From the NCBI RefSeq assembly GCF_002872075.1, contig NZ_PGGU01000004.1, positions 93,116-157,115 on the forward strand: a stretch of DNA of 64,000 bases, read 5' to 3'. Shown one piece after another: positions 16,076-27,123 of the stretch. Source of the stretch: Microbacterium aurantiacum (GTDB lineage Bacteria > Actinomycetota > Actinomycetes > Actinomycetales > Microbacteriaceae). Made by a program: the position numbers and the translations under genes. Numbering within the stretch: the first letter of the stretch is position 1; each line of letters starts with the position of its first letter. The notes under the pieces were generated by a model. It was not told the DNA's origin and searched no databases. It worked only from the letters and a program-made list of their open reading frames with translations.

Positions 16076-18076
16076 GTGAAGAATTCAGGAAAGAAGATGT
16101 TGCGGCTGTCCGCGTTCGGCGCCGCCGCCGCGCTCGCCGCCGGAGGACTGTTCGCCCAGTCCGCCATGGGCGTGACGACGCAGAACGCGCCGGTCGAGGG
16201 TGACGGGTACGACTCGTTCGCGCTCGGACTCCTCCAGAGCGACGACGCACTCGTGTCGGTCGGTCAGGCCGACGGCCAGATCATCGTGACCCACGATGAC
16301 GTGATCTCCGCCGAGACGCAGGCCGCGATCGACGCTTACGGCAACGTCGTGCTGGAAAAGGGCGACGAGATCATCGCCATGGACCAGAACCAGATCGTCG
16401 GCGGCGCAGGCTACCTCAACGATGACGCGAGTGGTGTCTGCTCGTTCGGTTTCACTGCGTGGACCAACACCGGTTCTCCGGCCATCCTCACGGCCGGTCA
16501 TTGCGGCGTTGCGGGTGACACGGTCTGGCGCACCACGCCGGCCGACGACAACGCTCCGGACAAGCCGACCACCCCTCCCGGCCCGGCAACCCCGAGCGCG
16601 CTCGACGCCGCCCCCGTCGGAACGTTTGACTTCTCGATCTACGGGGGCCCCAACAACGACCCCGCCGCAACGGACATCGCCGGAATCTCGGTCGCGAACG
16701 CGGCTCTCGAGAACATCCCCGCCGTCACCGACTGGACGTCGTACGCGAGCGGTGACCTCGCCGCCAGCTCGACGGCCGTCACGGCCGTCGGTTCTCCTGC
16801 GGTCGGCCAGACCATCTCCAAGAGCGGTCGCACGACCGGCCTGACAACCAGCACCGTCGAAGAGATCGGCGTCTGGGCTTCCGTCTCCGGCCAGTTCGTG
16901 TACGGATTCCTCAGCACCGGCAACCCGGGAACCGTCTTCGGGGGTGACTCCGGTGGTGCTGTCTTCTCCGGCAACACCGCTCTCGGCGTCGTCTCAGGCG
17001 GCAACGACGCGGGCACCGTGCTCTTCTCCACCGACCTCGTGAATGCGCTCCAGCAGACCCCCGGCTACACGGTCATGCTCGACCTGGCCGAGCCCGTCGT
17101 CAGCGCGCCGGCGAACGGCGCGACCGTCGCACCGGGCGCAGCGATCTCCGGCACGGCTCAGGCGAACGCGACCCTCGAGGTCGTCCAGAACGGCACCACC
17201 GTCGAGATCGCGGTCGGAGGCGATGGCCGCTGGTCCTACGCAGCCCCCGCGGCCGAGGGCGACTACACCGTCGCGCTGAAGTCCGTCCAGGGCTTCAACG
17301 AGTCCGAGACCGTGAACCATGCCTTCACCGTCGCGATCCCGCCGATCGTCGCACCGGTCATCGGGTCGCCGGCCAACGGCGCCACCGCGACCGCCCCGGT
17401 CACCGCGATCACCGGCACCGGCGTCGCCGGCGCGACCGTCACCCTCGGCGGCGACGCCTCGGGCACGACGACCGTCGGAACCGACGGCAACTGGAGCATC
17501 ACTGTCGACCTGGGTGTGGGTGAGTACACCGTGACGGCGATCCAGTCGAAGAGCGGCAAGACCTCGCCCGCGGCTTCCGTCGACTTCACGGTCGCCCCTG
17601 CCGCACCGGTCATCTCGAGCCCGGTGAACGGCACGCTGCCGGTCTCCAAGGCTCCGACCGCCGTGTCCGGAACCGGTATCGACGGCGCCGAGGTCACTCT
17701 GACCGTCGACGGCGTCGAGGTCGGAACCGCCACGGTCAAGGGCGGCGTCTGGACGATCGACCTTCCCGCCGCGCTCAAGCTCGGTGCACACAAGATCGAG
17801 GCCGTCCAGGTCGTCGATGGCGTGTCCAGTGCCGTGACGACCGTCGACGTGACGATCCTCGCCGACACCGTCGTTCCCACGCCTCCCCCCGGTAACGGCG
17901 GCGGCAACGGCGGCGGCTCGGGCGATGGCAGTGGCAACCTGCCCGCCACCGGTATGGACACCGGAGCGGCGCTCACCGGTGCCCTGCTCGGCTTCGGTGC
18001 CATCGCGGCCGCCGGTGCGCTGATGATCTTCGCCCGCATGCGCGCGAAGACCGCAGCGATCCGGTCCGCGGAGTAA
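16076..18076 (+). CDS. Sortase-anchored trypsin-like serine protease with Ig-like repeats
   Basis: 666 residues, exported by a signal peptide (to about residue 30) and anchored by LPATG (622-626), a hydrophobic helix and an Arg/Lys-containing tail, so it is a sortase substrate. Residues ~35-345 form an S1/PA-clan protease with a full triad: His142 in ILTAGHC, Asp185 in TFDFSIYGG and Ser292 in GGDSGGAVF. Three bacterial Ig-like domains follow (about 350-430, 435-515 and 517-600), each starting near VxSPxNG, then a Gly-rich wall-spanning stretch. GTG 16076 was chosen because AAGGAG sits 6 nt upstream; the 16061 ATG is inside the ribosome site region. It probably degrades extracellular protein or processes surface proteins. 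Trans sortases are not in the window. Confidence 0.88.
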   Translation: MKNSGKKMLRLSAFGAAAALAAGGLFAQSAMGVTTQNAPVEGDGYDSFALGLLQSDDALVSVGQADGQIIVTHDDVISAETQAAIDAYGNVVLEKGDEIIAMDQNQIVGGAGYLNDDASGVCSFGFTAWTNTGSPAILTAGHCGVAGDTVWRTTPADDNAPDKPTTPPGPATPSALDAAPVGTFDFSIYGGPNNDPAATDIAGISVANAALENIPAVTDWTSYASGDLAASSTAVTAVGSPAVGQTISKSGRTTGLTTSTVEEIGVWASVSGQFVYGFLSTGNPGTVFGGDSGGAVFSGNTALGVVSGGNDAGTVLFSTDLVNALQQTPGYTVMLDLAEPVVSAPANGATVAPGAAISGTAQANATLEVVQNGTTVEIAVGGDGRWSYAAPAAEGDYTVALKSVQGFNESETVNHAFTVAIPPIVAPVIGSPANGATATAPVTAITGTGVAGATVTLGGDASGTTTVGTDGNWSITVDLGVGEYTVTAIQSKSGKTSPAASVDFTVAPAAPVISSPVNGTLPVSKAPTAVSGTGIDGAEVTLTVDGVEVGTATVKGGVWTIDLPAALKLGAHKIEAVQVVDGVSSAVTTVDVTILADTVVPTPPPGNGGGNGGGSGDGSGNLPATGMDTGAALTGALLGFGAIAAAGALMIFARMRAKTAAIRSAE

Positions 18077-18095
18077 TCCCCGGCAGATCCAGTGA

Positions 18096-18127
18096 GGAAG
18101 GCGTCTCCCGCGAGGGAGGCGCCTTCC
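18096..18127 (+). terminator. Terminator after the LPATG protease
   Basis: GGAAGGCGTCTCCC and GGGAGGCGCCTTCC form a 14-bp stem (one G-T pair) with a GCGA loop, followed by TTCTGCTGC. It separates the protease from the str operon promoter. Confidence 0.8.
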
Positions 18128-18179
18128 TTCTGCTGCGCCGGATGCTCAAGGCCCACCGGGGTGCGCAGCATCCGCCCAT

Positions 18180-18208
18180 TTGACCGGCAGGTTACGCACC
18201 ATTACACT
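18180..18208 (+). promoter_or_regulatory. Promoter of the rpsL-rpsG-fusA operon
   Basis: TTGACC (18180-18185), a 17-bp spacer and TACACT (18203-18208) form the best sigma-70-type promoter in the window. The implied 5' leader to the rpsL start at 18377 is about 160 nt and holds no gene. The 300-nt space from 18077 to 18376 thus contains one terminator, this promoter and an untranslated leader. Confidence 0.75.
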
Positions 18209-18376
18209 TGGGAAAGTGTGTGCACGTCTTGACGTGTGCGCGCTGGGCGTCGGCACCTTGCCGGTCCGCCTCCACGGCATACCCACCACACCAAAAGCCC
18301 GCCGATTCCGGCGTGCCGGTGGGGCATGATGTGAAATCCATCACGCTGTCACCGTGCAGCACTATGAGGAGAGAAC

Positions 18377-18745
18377 GTGCCAACCATTCAGCAGTTGGTT
18401 CGCAAGGGTCGCTCGCCGAAGGTCACCAAGACCAAGACGCCCGCCCTGAAGTCGAACCCGCAGCAGGCCGGGGTATGCACCCGCGTCTACACCACCACCC
18501 CGAAGAAGCCGAACTCGGCGATGCGCAAGGTCGCCCGCGTGAAGCTGCGCAACGGCGCCGAGGTCACCGCTTACATCCCCGGCGAGGGACACAACCTGCA
18601 GGAGCACTCCCTGGTGCTCGTCCGCGGCGGTCGTGTCAAGGACCTCCCGGGTGTGCGTTACAAGATCGTCCGTGGCGCCCTGGACACCCAGGCCGTCAAG
18701 AACCGTAAGCAGGCTCGTTCCCGCTACGGCGCGAAGAAGGGTTGA
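18377..18745 (+). CDS. rpsL: 30S ribosomal protein S12
   Basis: 122 residues, full length for S12, which sits at the decoding centre of the 30S subunit. [11 protein letters not shown] at the start and the [15 protein letters not shown] loop are diagnostic. The two lysines at which streptomycin-resistance mutations usually arise (in TPKKPNSA and VKDLPGVRY) are wild type. GTG start with GAGGAGAG upstream. First gene of the str operon; rpsG starts 5 nt later. Confidence 0.98.
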   Translation: MPTIQQLVRKGRSPKVTKTKTPALKSNPQQAGVCTRVYTTTPKKPNSAMRKVARVKLRNGAEVTAYIPGEGHNLQEHSLVLVRGGRVKDLPGVRYKIVRGALDTQAVKNRKQARSRYGAKKG

Positions 18746-18750
18746 GTTAG

Positions 18751-19224
18751 ATGCCTCGTAAGGGTCCCGCCCCTAAGCGCCCCGTCGTCAACGACCCGGT
18801 ATACGGCGCTCCGATCGTCACCTCGCTGGTGAACAAGATCCTCGTCGACGGCAAGAAGTCGCTGGCCGAGTCGATCGTCTACGGCGCCCTCCGCGGCGTC
18901 GAGGCGAAGAACGGCGGCCAGGACGCCGTCGCCACGCTCAAGAAGGCGCTCGACAACGTGCGCCCGACCCTCGAGGTCCGCAGCCGCCGCGTCGGCGGCT
19001 CGACCTACCAGGTGCCGATCGAGGTCAAGCCGCACCGTGCGAACACCCTCGCACTGCGCTGGCTCGTCAGCTACGCCAAGGGCCGTCGTGAGAAGACGAT
19101 GACCGAGCGTCTGCAGAACGAGATCCTCGATGCCTCGAACGGCCTCGGTGCCGCGGTCAAGCGTCGTGAGGACACTCACAAGATGGCCGAGTCGAACCGC
19201 GCGTTCGCTCACTACCGCTGGTAA
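18751..19224 (+). CDS. rpsG: 30S ribosomal protein S7
   Basis: 157 residues. S7 nucleates assembly of the 30S head and binds the 3' major domain of 16S rRNA. The [11 protein letters not shown] start, the [18 protein letters not shown] beta-hairpin region and the C-terminal [13 protein letters not shown] are typical. It lies between rpsL and fusA in the usual str order. Confidence 0.98.
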   Translation: MPRKGPAPKRPVVNDPVYGAPIVTSLVNKILVDGKKSLAESIVYGALRGVEAKNGGQDAVATLKKALDNVRPTLEVRSRRVGGSTYQVPIEVKPHRANTLALRWLVSYAKGRREKTMTERLQNEILDASNGLGAAVKRREDTHKMAESNRAFAHYRW

Positions 19225-19237
19225 ACCTCCCTTCGGC

Positions 19238-19269
19238 GGGCTCGGCGGCGCCTCTGCGGCGCCGAGCCC
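19238..19269 (+). other. Hairpin between rpsG and fusA
   Basis: GGGCTCGGCG (19238-19247) pairs perfectly with CGCCGAGCCC (19260-19269) over a GC-rich 12-nt loop, directly after the rpsG stop. No U-tract follows. It may attenuate or process the mRNA so that fusA is expressed differently from rpsL-rpsG. Confidence 0.6.
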
Positions 19270-19323
19270 ACCGAACACCCCACTCTTCGCAGTACGACTG
19301 CTCACCAAGATAAGGACACTCCT

Positions 19324-21438
19324 GTGGCACAAGAGGTGCTCACCGACCTGAGTAAGGTCCGCAACATCGGCATCATGGCTCACATCGATGCCGGCAAGAC
19401 CACGACCACCGAGCGCATCCTGTTCTACACGGGTGTCAACCACAAGCTCGGCGAGACGCACGACGGCGCCTCGACCACCGACTGGATGGAGCAGGAGAAG
19501 GAGCGCGGCATCACGATCACGTCTGCCGCCGTGACCTGCTACTGGGACAAGAACCAGATCAACATCATCGACACCCCCGGTCACGTGGACTTCACCGTCG
19601 AGGTGGAGCGCTCGCTCCGCGTCCTCGACGGCGCGGTCGCCGTCTTCGACGGCAAGGAGGGCGTCGAGCCCCAGTCCGAGACCGTCTGGCGTCAGGCCGA
19701 CAAGTACAACGTCCCGCGCATCTGCTTCGTCAACAAGATGGACAAGCTCGGCGCCGACTTCTACTTCACGGTCGACACGATCATCAACCGCCTCGGCGCG
19801 AAGCCGCTCGTCATCCAGCTGCCCATCGGCGCTGAGAACGACTTCGTCGGCGTCATCGACCTCGTCGAGATGCGCGCACTCGTCTGGGCCGGTGACTCCA
19901 AGGGTGACGTCACCATGGGCGCCTCCTACGAGATCCAGGAGATCCCCGAGGACCTCAAGGAGAAGGCGGCCGACTACCGGCAGCAGCTCCTCGAGACCGT
20001 CGCCGAGACCGACGACGTCCTGCTCGAGAAGTTCTTCGGAGGCGAAGAGCTCACCGTCGCCGAGATCAAGGGCGCGATCCGCAAGCTGACGGTCGCATCC
20101 GAGATCTACCCGGTCCTGTGCGGCTCGGCCTTCAAGAACCGCGGCGTCCAGCCGATGCTCGACGCGGTCGTCGACTACCTGCCGAACCCGCTCGACGTGG
20201 GTTCCATCCAGGCGCACGACCCCAAGGACTACGACACGATCATCGAGCGCCACCCCGACGCGAACGACCCGTTCGCAGCGCTGGCGTTCAAGGTCGCCGT
20301 GCACCCGTTCTTCGGTCGCCTGACCTATGTGCGCGTCTACTCGGGCCACCTCGACTCCGGCTCCGCGGTCATCAACTCGACCAAGGGCAAGAAGGAGCGC
20401 ATCGGGAAGATCTTCCAGATGCACGCCAACAAGGAGATCCCGGTTCCCTCGGTCACCGCGGGCAACATCTATGCGGTCATCGGCCTGAAGGACACCACCA
20501 CCGGTGACACCCTGACCGACCCGGCAGCGCCCGTCGTCCTCGAGTCGATGACGTTCCCGGAGCCCGTGATCGAGGTCGCGATCGAGCCGAAGACGAAGGC
20601 CGACCAGGAGAAGCTGGGTGTCGCCATCCAGAAGCTCGCTGAAGAGGACCCGACTTTCCGCACCGAACTCAACCCCGAGACCGGTCAGACGACCATCAAG
20701 GGCATGGGCGAGCTGCACCTCGACATCCTCGTGGATCGCATGAAGCGCGAGTTCAACGTCGAGGCCAACGTCGGCAAGCCCCAGGTCGCGTACCGCGAGA
20801 CGATCCGCAAGGCCGTCGAGAAGCACGACTACACGCACAAGAAGCAGACCGGTGGATCGGGTCAGTTCGCGAAGATCCAGTTCAACATCGAGCCTCTCGA
20901 TCTGGATGCCGACAAGACGTACGAGTTCGTGAACGCCGTCACCGGTGGTCGCATCCCTCGTGAGTACATCGGCTCGATCGATGCCGGCTTCCAGGACGCG
21001 ATGAACGTCGGCGTGCTCGCCGGCTACCCGATCGTCGGCGTCAAGGCGACCATCGTCGATGGTGCGGCACACGATGTCGACTCCTCGGAGATGGCGTTCA
21101 AGATCGCCGGCTCCATGGGCTTCAAGGAAGCTCTTCGCCGCGCCAGCCCCGTGCTCCTCGAGCCGCTGATGGCCGTCGAGGTCCGCACTCCCGAGGAGTA
21201 CATGGGCGACGTCATCGGCGACCTGAACTCGCGTCGTGGCCAGATCCAGTCGATGGAGGACGCCGCAGGCGTCAAGGTCGTCCGCGCACAGGTTCCGCTG
21301 TCCGAGATGTTCGGCTACATCGGCGACCTGCGCTCGAAGACCTCGGGTCGCGCCGTCTACTCGATGGAGTTCCACAGCTACGCTGAGGTGCCCCGCGCGG
21401 TGGCCGACGAGATCGTCCAGAAGACCAACGGCGAGTAA
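19324..21438 (+). CDS. fusA: Elongation factor G
   Basis: 704 residues, the full EF-G length. It is the GTPase that drives translocation. The P-loop [15 protein letters not shown], switch [27 protein letters not shown] and the domain IV/V signatures ([22 protein letters not shown]) are all intact. The GTG start follows AAGGA by 7 nt. No second fusA-like gene lies in the window. Confidence 0.98.
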   Translation: MAQEVLTDLSKVRNIGIMAHIDAGKTTTTERILFYTGVNHKLGETHDGASTTDWMEQEKERGITITSAAVTCYWDKNQINIIDTPGHVDFTVEVERSLRVLDGAVAVFDGKEGVEPQSETVWRQADKYNVPRICFVNKMDKLGADFYFTVDTIINRLGAKPLVIQLPIGAENDFVGVIDLVEMRALVWAGDSKGDVTMGASYEIQEIPEDLKEKAADYRQQLLETVAETDDVLLEKFFGGEELTVAEIKGAIRKLTVASEIYPVLCGSAFKNRGVQPMLDAVVDYLPNPLDVGSIQAHDPKDYDTIIERHPDANDPFAALAFKVAVHPFFGRLTYVRVYSGHLDSGSAVINSTKGKKERIGKIFQMHANKEIPVPSVTAGNIYAVIGLKDTTTGDTLTDPAAPVVLESMTFPEPVIEVAIEPKTKADQEKLGVAIQKLAEEDPTFRTELNPETGQTTIKGMGELHLDILVDRMKREFNVEANVGKPQVAYRETIRKAVEKHDYTHKKQTGGSGQFAKIQFNIEPLDLDADKTYEFVNAVTGGRIPREYIGSIDAGFQDAMNVGVLAGYPIVGVKATIVDGAAHDVDSSEMAFKIAGSMGFKEALRRASPVLLEPLMAVEVRTPEEYMGDVIGDLNSRRGQIQSMEDAAGVKVVRAQVPLSEMFGYIGDLRSKTSGRAVYSMEFHSYAEVPRAVADEIVQKTNGE

Positions 21439-21443
21439 CACTT

Positions 21444-21473
21444 CTGGGAGCCGGGTTCGCGCCCGGCTCCCAG
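21444..21473 (+). terminator. Hairpin between fusA and tuf
   Basis: CTGGGAGCCGGG-TTCGCG-CCCGGCTCCCAG is a perfect 12-bp stem starting 5 nt after the fusA stop, with no U-tract. It probably terminates part of the str transcript or stabilises its 3' end. tuf follows 113 nt later and may also have its own start signals (TACTAAACT at 21501-21509 resembles a -10). Confidence 0.7.
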
Positions 21474-21585
21474 GTCTCCTACAACTTCACATTCCCTCTC
21501 TACTAAACTGAGAATCAAACCCGTAGAGAACCGGTCACAATCCAGTGCCCGGCATCCTCTACACGAACGTCCTGAGGAGGACCCA

Positions 21586-22776
<1,191 letters not shown>

Positions 22777-22792
22777 GCATCTGCTTCCTCGC

Positions 22793-22824
22793 AAAGGGGT
22801 CGGGCCTTCGGGTCCGGCCCCTTT
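22793..22824 (+). terminator. Terminator after tuf
   Basis: AAAGGGGTCGGGCC-TTCG-GGTCCGGCCCCTTT is a 14-bp stem with two G-T/T-G pairs and a UUCG tetraloop, followed by GTCGTG. Confidence 0.88.
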
Positions 22825-22919
22825 GTCGTGCGTGTCGGGGGTTCCCTTCGGCGGTGTCCCCATGCACAATAAGGGAGGGCCGCCGGGTTCGGCGGAGCAG
22901 ACATCTCATAGGGGGACAC

Positions 22920-23144
22920 ATGGGTATTCAGGAATCGTTCAACGGCGCCGTCGACAAGGGCAAGGACCTCTTCGAGCAGAACCGCGACAAGATCGAAGAG
23001 GTCGTCAAGAGCGAGCAGGCCGAGGACGTCAGTGACAAGGTCCTCGATGGTGTCGCCGATTTCGCGAAGAAGATCGCTCCGGGTGCGGCGGACAAGATCG
23101 ACGAGATCCGCGACAACGCCGACAAGGCCGTCGGCACCGAGTAG
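22920..23144 (+). CDS. Small helical protein resembling MT0933-type antitoxins
   Basis: 74 residues, highly charged and amphipathic helical (FNGAVDKGKDLFEQNRDKIE, then repeated Asp-Lys units such as DKVLDGVADFAKK and DKIDEIRDNADKA). The repeated DK spacing resembles the small Rv0909/MT0933-like antitoxin family of actinobacteria, but the match is by eye and composition alone can mimic it. No toxin gene lies beside it. ATG 22920 has AGGGGGA 5-6 nt upstream. A stress-related or DNA/RNA-associated role is possible; function is unproven. Confidence 0.55.
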   Translation: MGIQESFNGAVDKGKDLFEQNRDKIEEVVKSEQAEDVSDKVLDGVADFAKKIAPGAADKIDEIRDNADKAVGTE

Positions 23145-23163
23145 CACTCGCGCCACGCACATC

Positions 23164-23201
23164 GAACGGCGGCTCATCCTCTCCGGGATGGGCCGCCGTT
23201 C
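23164..23201 (+). terminator. Terminator after the small helical protein gene
   Basis: GAACGGCGGC (23164-23173) pairs with GCCGCCGTTC (23192-23201); the inner CATCC/GGATG extends the stem around a short loop. It separates this gene from the S10 leader. Confidence 0.8.
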
Positions 23202-23981
23202 TGCTGCATCCGGGACAATCGCGCCGCGGCACTCGCGCTGAGGTCGCGTTGCCCTCTATCATGAGGCTGATCGCCTGGGGTTCTTGCGGTCAGGGATAGT
23301 CGAAGGGGTTCGGCCATCCGTATACGCGCGGCTCGCCGCGCTCGATCTGGGGACGACGATTTGGGGATCATCGTACGACGCATGCGCGATCGGCGCCGCA
23401 TCGTCCCCGTGCCCGCGCGGCTGTCCGCCGCGCCCTCGATCGGGGGTCTCGACGTCCCTTCGCGTCAGGATCCTCGCGTTCGATGTGTCCCCTCGCATCG
23501 GACGCTCCCCAGGCAGGGCGAGGCATGGGGATGCCTCGTCCTGCCGTGGTGAGACATCGGAATCGGTGCCGCGAGGACCTGTTCGAGCACTCGCTGCAGA
23601 AGTGCGACACGCCCGGGTTTGCGCAAGTGAAATCAGGCATGGCAGAATAGACAGGTTCGACATTTCGGCTGTGCCTCGCGTGCGCCGGATCACCATCATG
23701 GCAGTGCATAGGCGGCGTCCTCTCTCAGGAGACGGATGCAGGGATCTAGGCCGCGGGTGGCAGGACAACCCCGACACCTCCTCACGGAGGTTCTGCCGTG
23801 CGCGGCAGGGTCGGGATCCGCTTGTCGAGAGATCGGCGGGCTGACAGCAGAACAGTGGTGCAGCAGATCGACTCGCGAGAGCCGTTCCAGTGCCGAGGCG
23901 CGAACAGCGTCGACGTGCGTCCAATGCCCCAGGGTCACCCGGCCCAGGACGGTAAGACGCTTTATAGAGAGTGAACAGACA
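23202..23981 (+). other. Long gene-free leader/promoter region of the S10 operon
   Basis: 780 nt with no convincing gene: the longest frames (23284-23844 on +, 23259-24191 on -) are Arg/Ser/Pro-rich, have no ribosome site and lack the codon bias of neighbours. It holds a near-perfect 15-bp hairpin, GGCAGGGCGAGGCAT-GGGG-ATGCCTCGTCCTGCC (23512-23545), an outer GGGGACGA...TCGTCCCC pairing (about 23351-23408) and CACCTCC-TCAC-GGAGGT-type pairing near 23779-23793. S10 operon leaders are autoregulated by L4 in some bacteria, and part of this stretch could play that role; this is inference. Confidence 0.6.
23619..23648 (+). promoter_or_regulatory. Candidate promoter of the S10 operon
   Basis: TTGCGC (23619-23624), an 18-bp spacer and CAGAAT (23643-23648). 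If used, the transcript has a leader of about 325 nt before rpsJ. The match is moderate and other starts are possible. Confidence 0.4.
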
Positions 23982-24290
23982 ATGGCGGGACAGAAAATCC
24001 GCATTCGCCTGAAGTCGTATGACCACGAGGTCATCGACTCGTCGGCGCGCAAGATCGTCGACACCGTGACCCGTGCGGGCGCGACGGTCGTCGGCCCAGT
24101 GCCGCTTCCGACCGAGAAGAACGTCGTGTGCGTCATCCGGTCGCCGCACAAGTACAAGGACAGCCGTGAGCACTTCGAGATGCGCACCCACAAGCGTCTG
24201 ATCGACATCGTCGACCCGACGCCCAAGGCCGTCGACTCGCTGATGCGTCTCGACCTGCCGGCTGACGTCAACATCGAGATCAAGCTCTGA
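23982..24290 (+). CDS. rpsJ: 30S ribosomal protein S10
   Basis: 102 residues, full length. S10 is a 30S head protein that also partners NusB in antitermination. [19 protein letters not shown] at the start and [19 protein letters not shown] are diagnostic. The open frame extends upstream to 23736 but that part is leader. The ribosome site is weak (GAGAGTGAAC). It heads the S10 operon; rplC starts 8 nt after the stop. Confidence 0.97.
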   Translation: MAGQKIRIRLKSYDHEVIDSSARKIVDTVTRAGATVVGPVPLPTEKNVVCVIRSPHKYKDSREHFEMRTHKRLIDIVDPTPKAVDSLMRLDLPADVNIEIKL

Positions 24291-24298
24291 GGATCGAC

Positions 24299-24958
24299 AT
24301 GGCTGACATCAACGCAAAGATTTCCAAGGGAATGCTGGGCACCAAGCTCGGCATGACCCAGGTGTGGAACGAGAGCGGCAAGCTCGTTCCCGTCACCGTC
24401 ATCGAGCTTTCCCCGAACGTGGTCACTCAGCTGCGTACGCCCGAGAAGGACGGCTACAACGCCGTGCAGATCGCGTACGGCCAGATCGACCCGCGCAAGG
24501 TGAACAAGCCCCTCACCGCTCACTTCGAGGCTGCCGGCGTCACGCCGCGCCGCCACGTCACCGAGATCCGCACCGCGGACGCTGCTGACTACTCGCTTGG
24601 TCAGGAGCTCACGGTCGACGGTGTCTTCGAGGCCGGCCAGCTGGTCGACGTCGTGGGCACGAGCAAGGGCAAGGGCACCGCGGGTGTCATGAAGCGCCAC
24701 AACTTCAAGGGCGTCTCGGCATCCCACGGTTCGCACCGCAACCACCGCAAGCCCGGCTCCATCGGCGCATCGTCGACTCCGAGCCGCGTCTTCAAGGGCA
24801 TGCGCATGGCCGGCCGTATGGGTGGCGAGCGCGTGACCGTCCTCAACCTCACGGTGCACGCCATCGACATCGAGAAGGGACTCATGCTCGTCAAGGGCGC
24901 CGTCCCCGGTGCTCGTGGCCGCATCGTCTACGTCCGCAACGCTGTGAAGGGGGCCTAG
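24299..24958 (+). CDS. rplC: 50S ribosomal protein L3
   Basis: 219 residues, close to the usual ~210-220. L3 is an early 50S assembly protein near the peptidyl-transferase centre. [13 protein letters not shown] and the [18 protein letters not shown] loop, which carries the methylated-Gln region in other bacteria, are present. AGGA lies 5 nt before the ATG; rplD follows after 3 nt. Confidence 0.97.
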   Translation: MADINAKISKGMLGTKLGMTQVWNESGKLVPVTVIELSPNVVTQLRTPEKDGYNAVQIAYGQIDPRKVNKPLTAHFEAAGVTPRRHVTEIRTADAADYSLGQELTVDGVFEAGQLVDVVGTSKGKGTAGVMKRHNFKGVSASHGSHRNHRKPGSIGASSTPSRVFKGMRMAGRMGGERVTVLNLTVHAIDIEKGLMLVKGAVPGARGRIVYVRNAVKGA

Positions 24959-24961
24959 TCC

Positions 24962-25624
24962 ATGGCTGACTCGACTCTTGCGCTCGACGTCCTCAGCGCC
25001 AACGGCAAGAAGGCAGGCTCTGTCGAGCTGCCCGCAGCGCTCTTCGACGCCAAGACGAACATTCCGCTCATCCACCAGGTCGTCGTCGCGCAGCTCGCGG
25101 CGGCTCGCCAGGGAACCCACTCGACCAAGCGTCGCGGTGAGGTCTCCGGTGCCGGCCGCAAGCCCTTCAAGCAGAAGGGCACGGGTAACGCCCGTCAGGG
25201 CTCGATCCGCGCGCCGCACATGACCGGCGGTGGCGTCGTGCACGGTCCCAAGCCGCGCGACTACTCGCAGCGCACCCCCAAGAAGATGATCGCGGCCGCC
25301 CTGCTGGGCGCGCTGAGCGATCGCTTCCGCGGTGACCGCATCCACGTCATCGAGTCCTTCGGGATCGACGGCGCGCCTTCGACCAAGACCGCCGTGAGCT
25401 TCCTCACGAACGTCGTGTCGTCGAAGAACGTGCTCGTCGTGATCGAGCGCGACGACGACGTGACGCTGAAGAGCATCCGCAACCTGTCGAACCTGCACGT
25501 GCTGACGTTCGACCAGCTCAACGCCTACGACGTGCTCGTCTCCGACGACATCGTCTTCACCCAGGCCGCTCTCGAGGCGTTCATCGCTTCGAAGTCCGGT
25601 GCAACCAAGGAGGTCTCCGCATGA
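24962..25624 (+). CDS. rplD: 50S ribosomal protein L4
   Basis: 220 residues. L4 lines the exit tunnel and, in some bacteria, represses its own operon. The tunnel loop with [20 protein letters not shown] and [15 protein letters not shown] is intact. Its last bases overlap rplW by 4 nt (ATGA), so the two are translationally coupled. Confidence 0.97.
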   Translation: MADSTLALDVLSANGKKAGSVELPAALFDAKTNIPLIHQVVVAQLAAARQGTHSTKRRGEVSGAGRKPFKQKGTGNARQGSIRAPHMTGGGVVHGPKPRDYSQRTPKKMIAAALLGALSDRFRGDRIHVIESFGIDGAPSTKTAVSFLTNVVSSKNVLVVIERDDDVTLKSIRNLSNLHVLTFDQLNAYDVLVSDDIVFTQAALEAFIASKSGATKEVSA

Positions 25625-25944
25625 GCGAGCAGGCAACTGTCCTCCAGACGGCCCTGAACAAGGACCCGCGCGACATCATCCTGAAGCCGGTCGTGTCTGA
25701 GAAGAGCTACGGACTCATCGACGAGGGGAAGTACACCTTCCTCGTCGACCCGCGCGCTACGAAGACCGAGATCAAGCTCGCCATCGAGAAGATCTTCGGC
25801 GTCAAGGTCGCATCGGTCAACACGATCAACCGGGTCGGCAAGGCCCGCCGCACCCGCTTCGGCACCGGTAAGCGCAAGGACACCAAGCGCGCCATCGTGT
25901 CCCTGAAGTCGGGCACCATCGACATCTTCACGGCCGTCGGCTGA
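25621..25944 (+). CDS. rplW: 50S ribosomal protein L23
   Basis: 107 residues. L23 borders the tunnel exit and docks trigger factor and SRP. The N-terminal ~20 residues ([20 protein letters not shown]) are longer than in minimal L23 proteins, as in other actinobacteria; [19 protein letters not shown] is the family start. Overlaps rplD by 4 nt; 20 nt separate it from rplB. Confidence 0.97.
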   Translation: MSEQATVLQTALNKDPRDIILKPVVSEKSYGLIDEGKYTFLVDPRATKTEIKLAIEKIFGVKVASVNTINRVGKARRTRFGTGKRKDTKRAIVSLKSGTIDIFTAVG

Positions 25945-25964
25945 CCGGGGGATAAGGACTAATA

Positions 25965-26804
25965 ATGGCTATTCGCAAGTACAAGCCCACGACCCCGGGC
26001 CGTCGCGGCTCGTCGGTGGCTGACTTCGCCGAGATCACTCGATCGACGCCGGAGAAGTCGCTGCTGCGCCCGCTTTCCAAGACCGGTGGTCGTAACAACC
26101 AGGGCCGCATCACGACCCGTCACATCGGTGGTGGCCACAAGCGCCAGTACCGTGTCATCGACTTCCGTCGCAATGACAAGGACGGCGTCAACGCCAAGGT
26201 CGCTCACATCGAGTACGACCCCAACCGCACCGCACGCATCGCACTGCTGCACTACTTCGACGGCGAGAAGCGCTACATCATCGCGCCGAACAAGCTGAAG
26301 CAGGGCGACATCATCGAGTCGGGCGCCGGGGCTGACATCAAGCCGGGCAACAACCTCCCGCTGAAGAACATCCCGACGGGTACCGTCATCCACGCGATCG
26401 AGCTCCGCCCCGGTGGCGGCGCGAAGATGGCACGTTCGGCCGGTGCATCCGTCCGTCTCGTCGCCAAGGATGGCCCCTACGCTCAGCTGCGTCTGCCCTC
26501 GGGCGAGATCCGCAACGTCGATGCGCGCTGCCGCGCGACCATCGGCGAGGTCGGCAACGCCGAGCAGTCGAACATCAACTGGGGCAAGGCCGGCCGCAAG
26601 CGCTGGCTGGGCGTCCGCCCGACCGTCCGTGGTGTTGCGATGAACCCTGTCGACCACCCGCACGGTGGTGGCGAGGGCAAGACCTCTGGTGGCCGTCACC
26701 CGGTCACCCCGTGGGGGCAGGCCGAAGGCCGTACCCGTCACGCCAACAAGGAAAGCGACAAGTACATCGTGCGTCGCCGTAACGCCGGCAAGAAGCGCAA
26801 GTAG
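25965..26804 (+). CDS. rplB: 50S ribosomal protein L2
   Basis: 279 residues, normal for L2, which is needed for subunit joining and peptidyl-transferase structure. [15 protein letters not shown] and [18 protein letters not shown], with the essential histidine of the HPHGG loop, are present. AAGGA precedes the ATG by 9 nt. rpsS starts 12 nt downstream. Confidence 0.98.
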   Translation: MAIRKYKPTTPGRRGSSVADFAEITRSTPEKSLLRPLSKTGGRNNQGRITTRHIGGGHKRQYRVIDFRRNDKDGVNAKVAHIEYDPNRTARIALLHYFDGEKRYIIAPNKLKQGDIIESGAGADIKPGNNLPLKNIPTGTVIHAIELRPGGGAKMARSAGASVRLVAKDGPYAQLRLPSGEIRNVDARCRATIGEVGNAEQSNINWGKAGRKRWLGVRPTVRGVAMNPVDHPHGGGEGKTSGGRHPVTPWGQAEGRTRHANKESDKYIVRRRNAGKKRK

Positions 26805-26816
26805 GAGTAGAAGAAG

Positions 26817-27098
26817 ATGCCACGCAGTCTTAAGAAGGGCCCCTTCGTCGACGAGCACCTGCTTCGCAAGGTTGTCGTCCAGAACGAGGCGGGTACGAAG
26901 AACGTCATCAAGACCTGGTCACGTCGTTCCATGATCATCCCGGCGATGCTGGGTCACACGATCGCGGTTCACGACGGTCGCAAGCACATCCCTGTGTTCG
27001 TGACGGAGACCATGGTCGGTCACAAGCTGGGCGAGTTCTCGCCCACCCGCACCTTCCGCGGCCACGAGAAGGACGACAAGAAGGGCCGCCGCCGCTGA
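26817..27098 (+). CDS. rpsS: 30S ribosomal protein S19
   Basis: 93 residues, full length. S19 binds the 30S head beside S13. [34 protein letters not shown] and [16 protein letters not shown] are the family signatures. It lies 25 nt before the rplV start. Confidence 0.98.
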   Translation: MPRSLKKGPFVDEHLLRKVVVQNEAGTKNVIKTWSRRSMIIPAMLGHTIAVHDGRKHIPVFVTETMVGHKLGEFSPTRTFRGHEKDDKKGRRR

Positions 27099-27123
27099 CG
27101 CGGTGGCGATAGAGGAGAGAGAA

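Noticed and set aside
18377..18745. Possible streptomycin-resistance mutation in rpsL
   Set aside because: Both key lysines (TPKKPNSA and VKDLPGVRY) are wild type.
23284..23844. 186-codon open frame before rpsJ
   Set aside because: No ribosome site, Arg/Ser/Pro-rich composition, no codon bias like neighbours, and it runs through strong hairpins and the candidate promoter.
23696..25636. 646-codon antisense frame over rpsJ-rplC-rplD
   Set aside because: Sense genes are unambiguous ribosomal proteins; the antisense frame lacks a ribosome site or family features.
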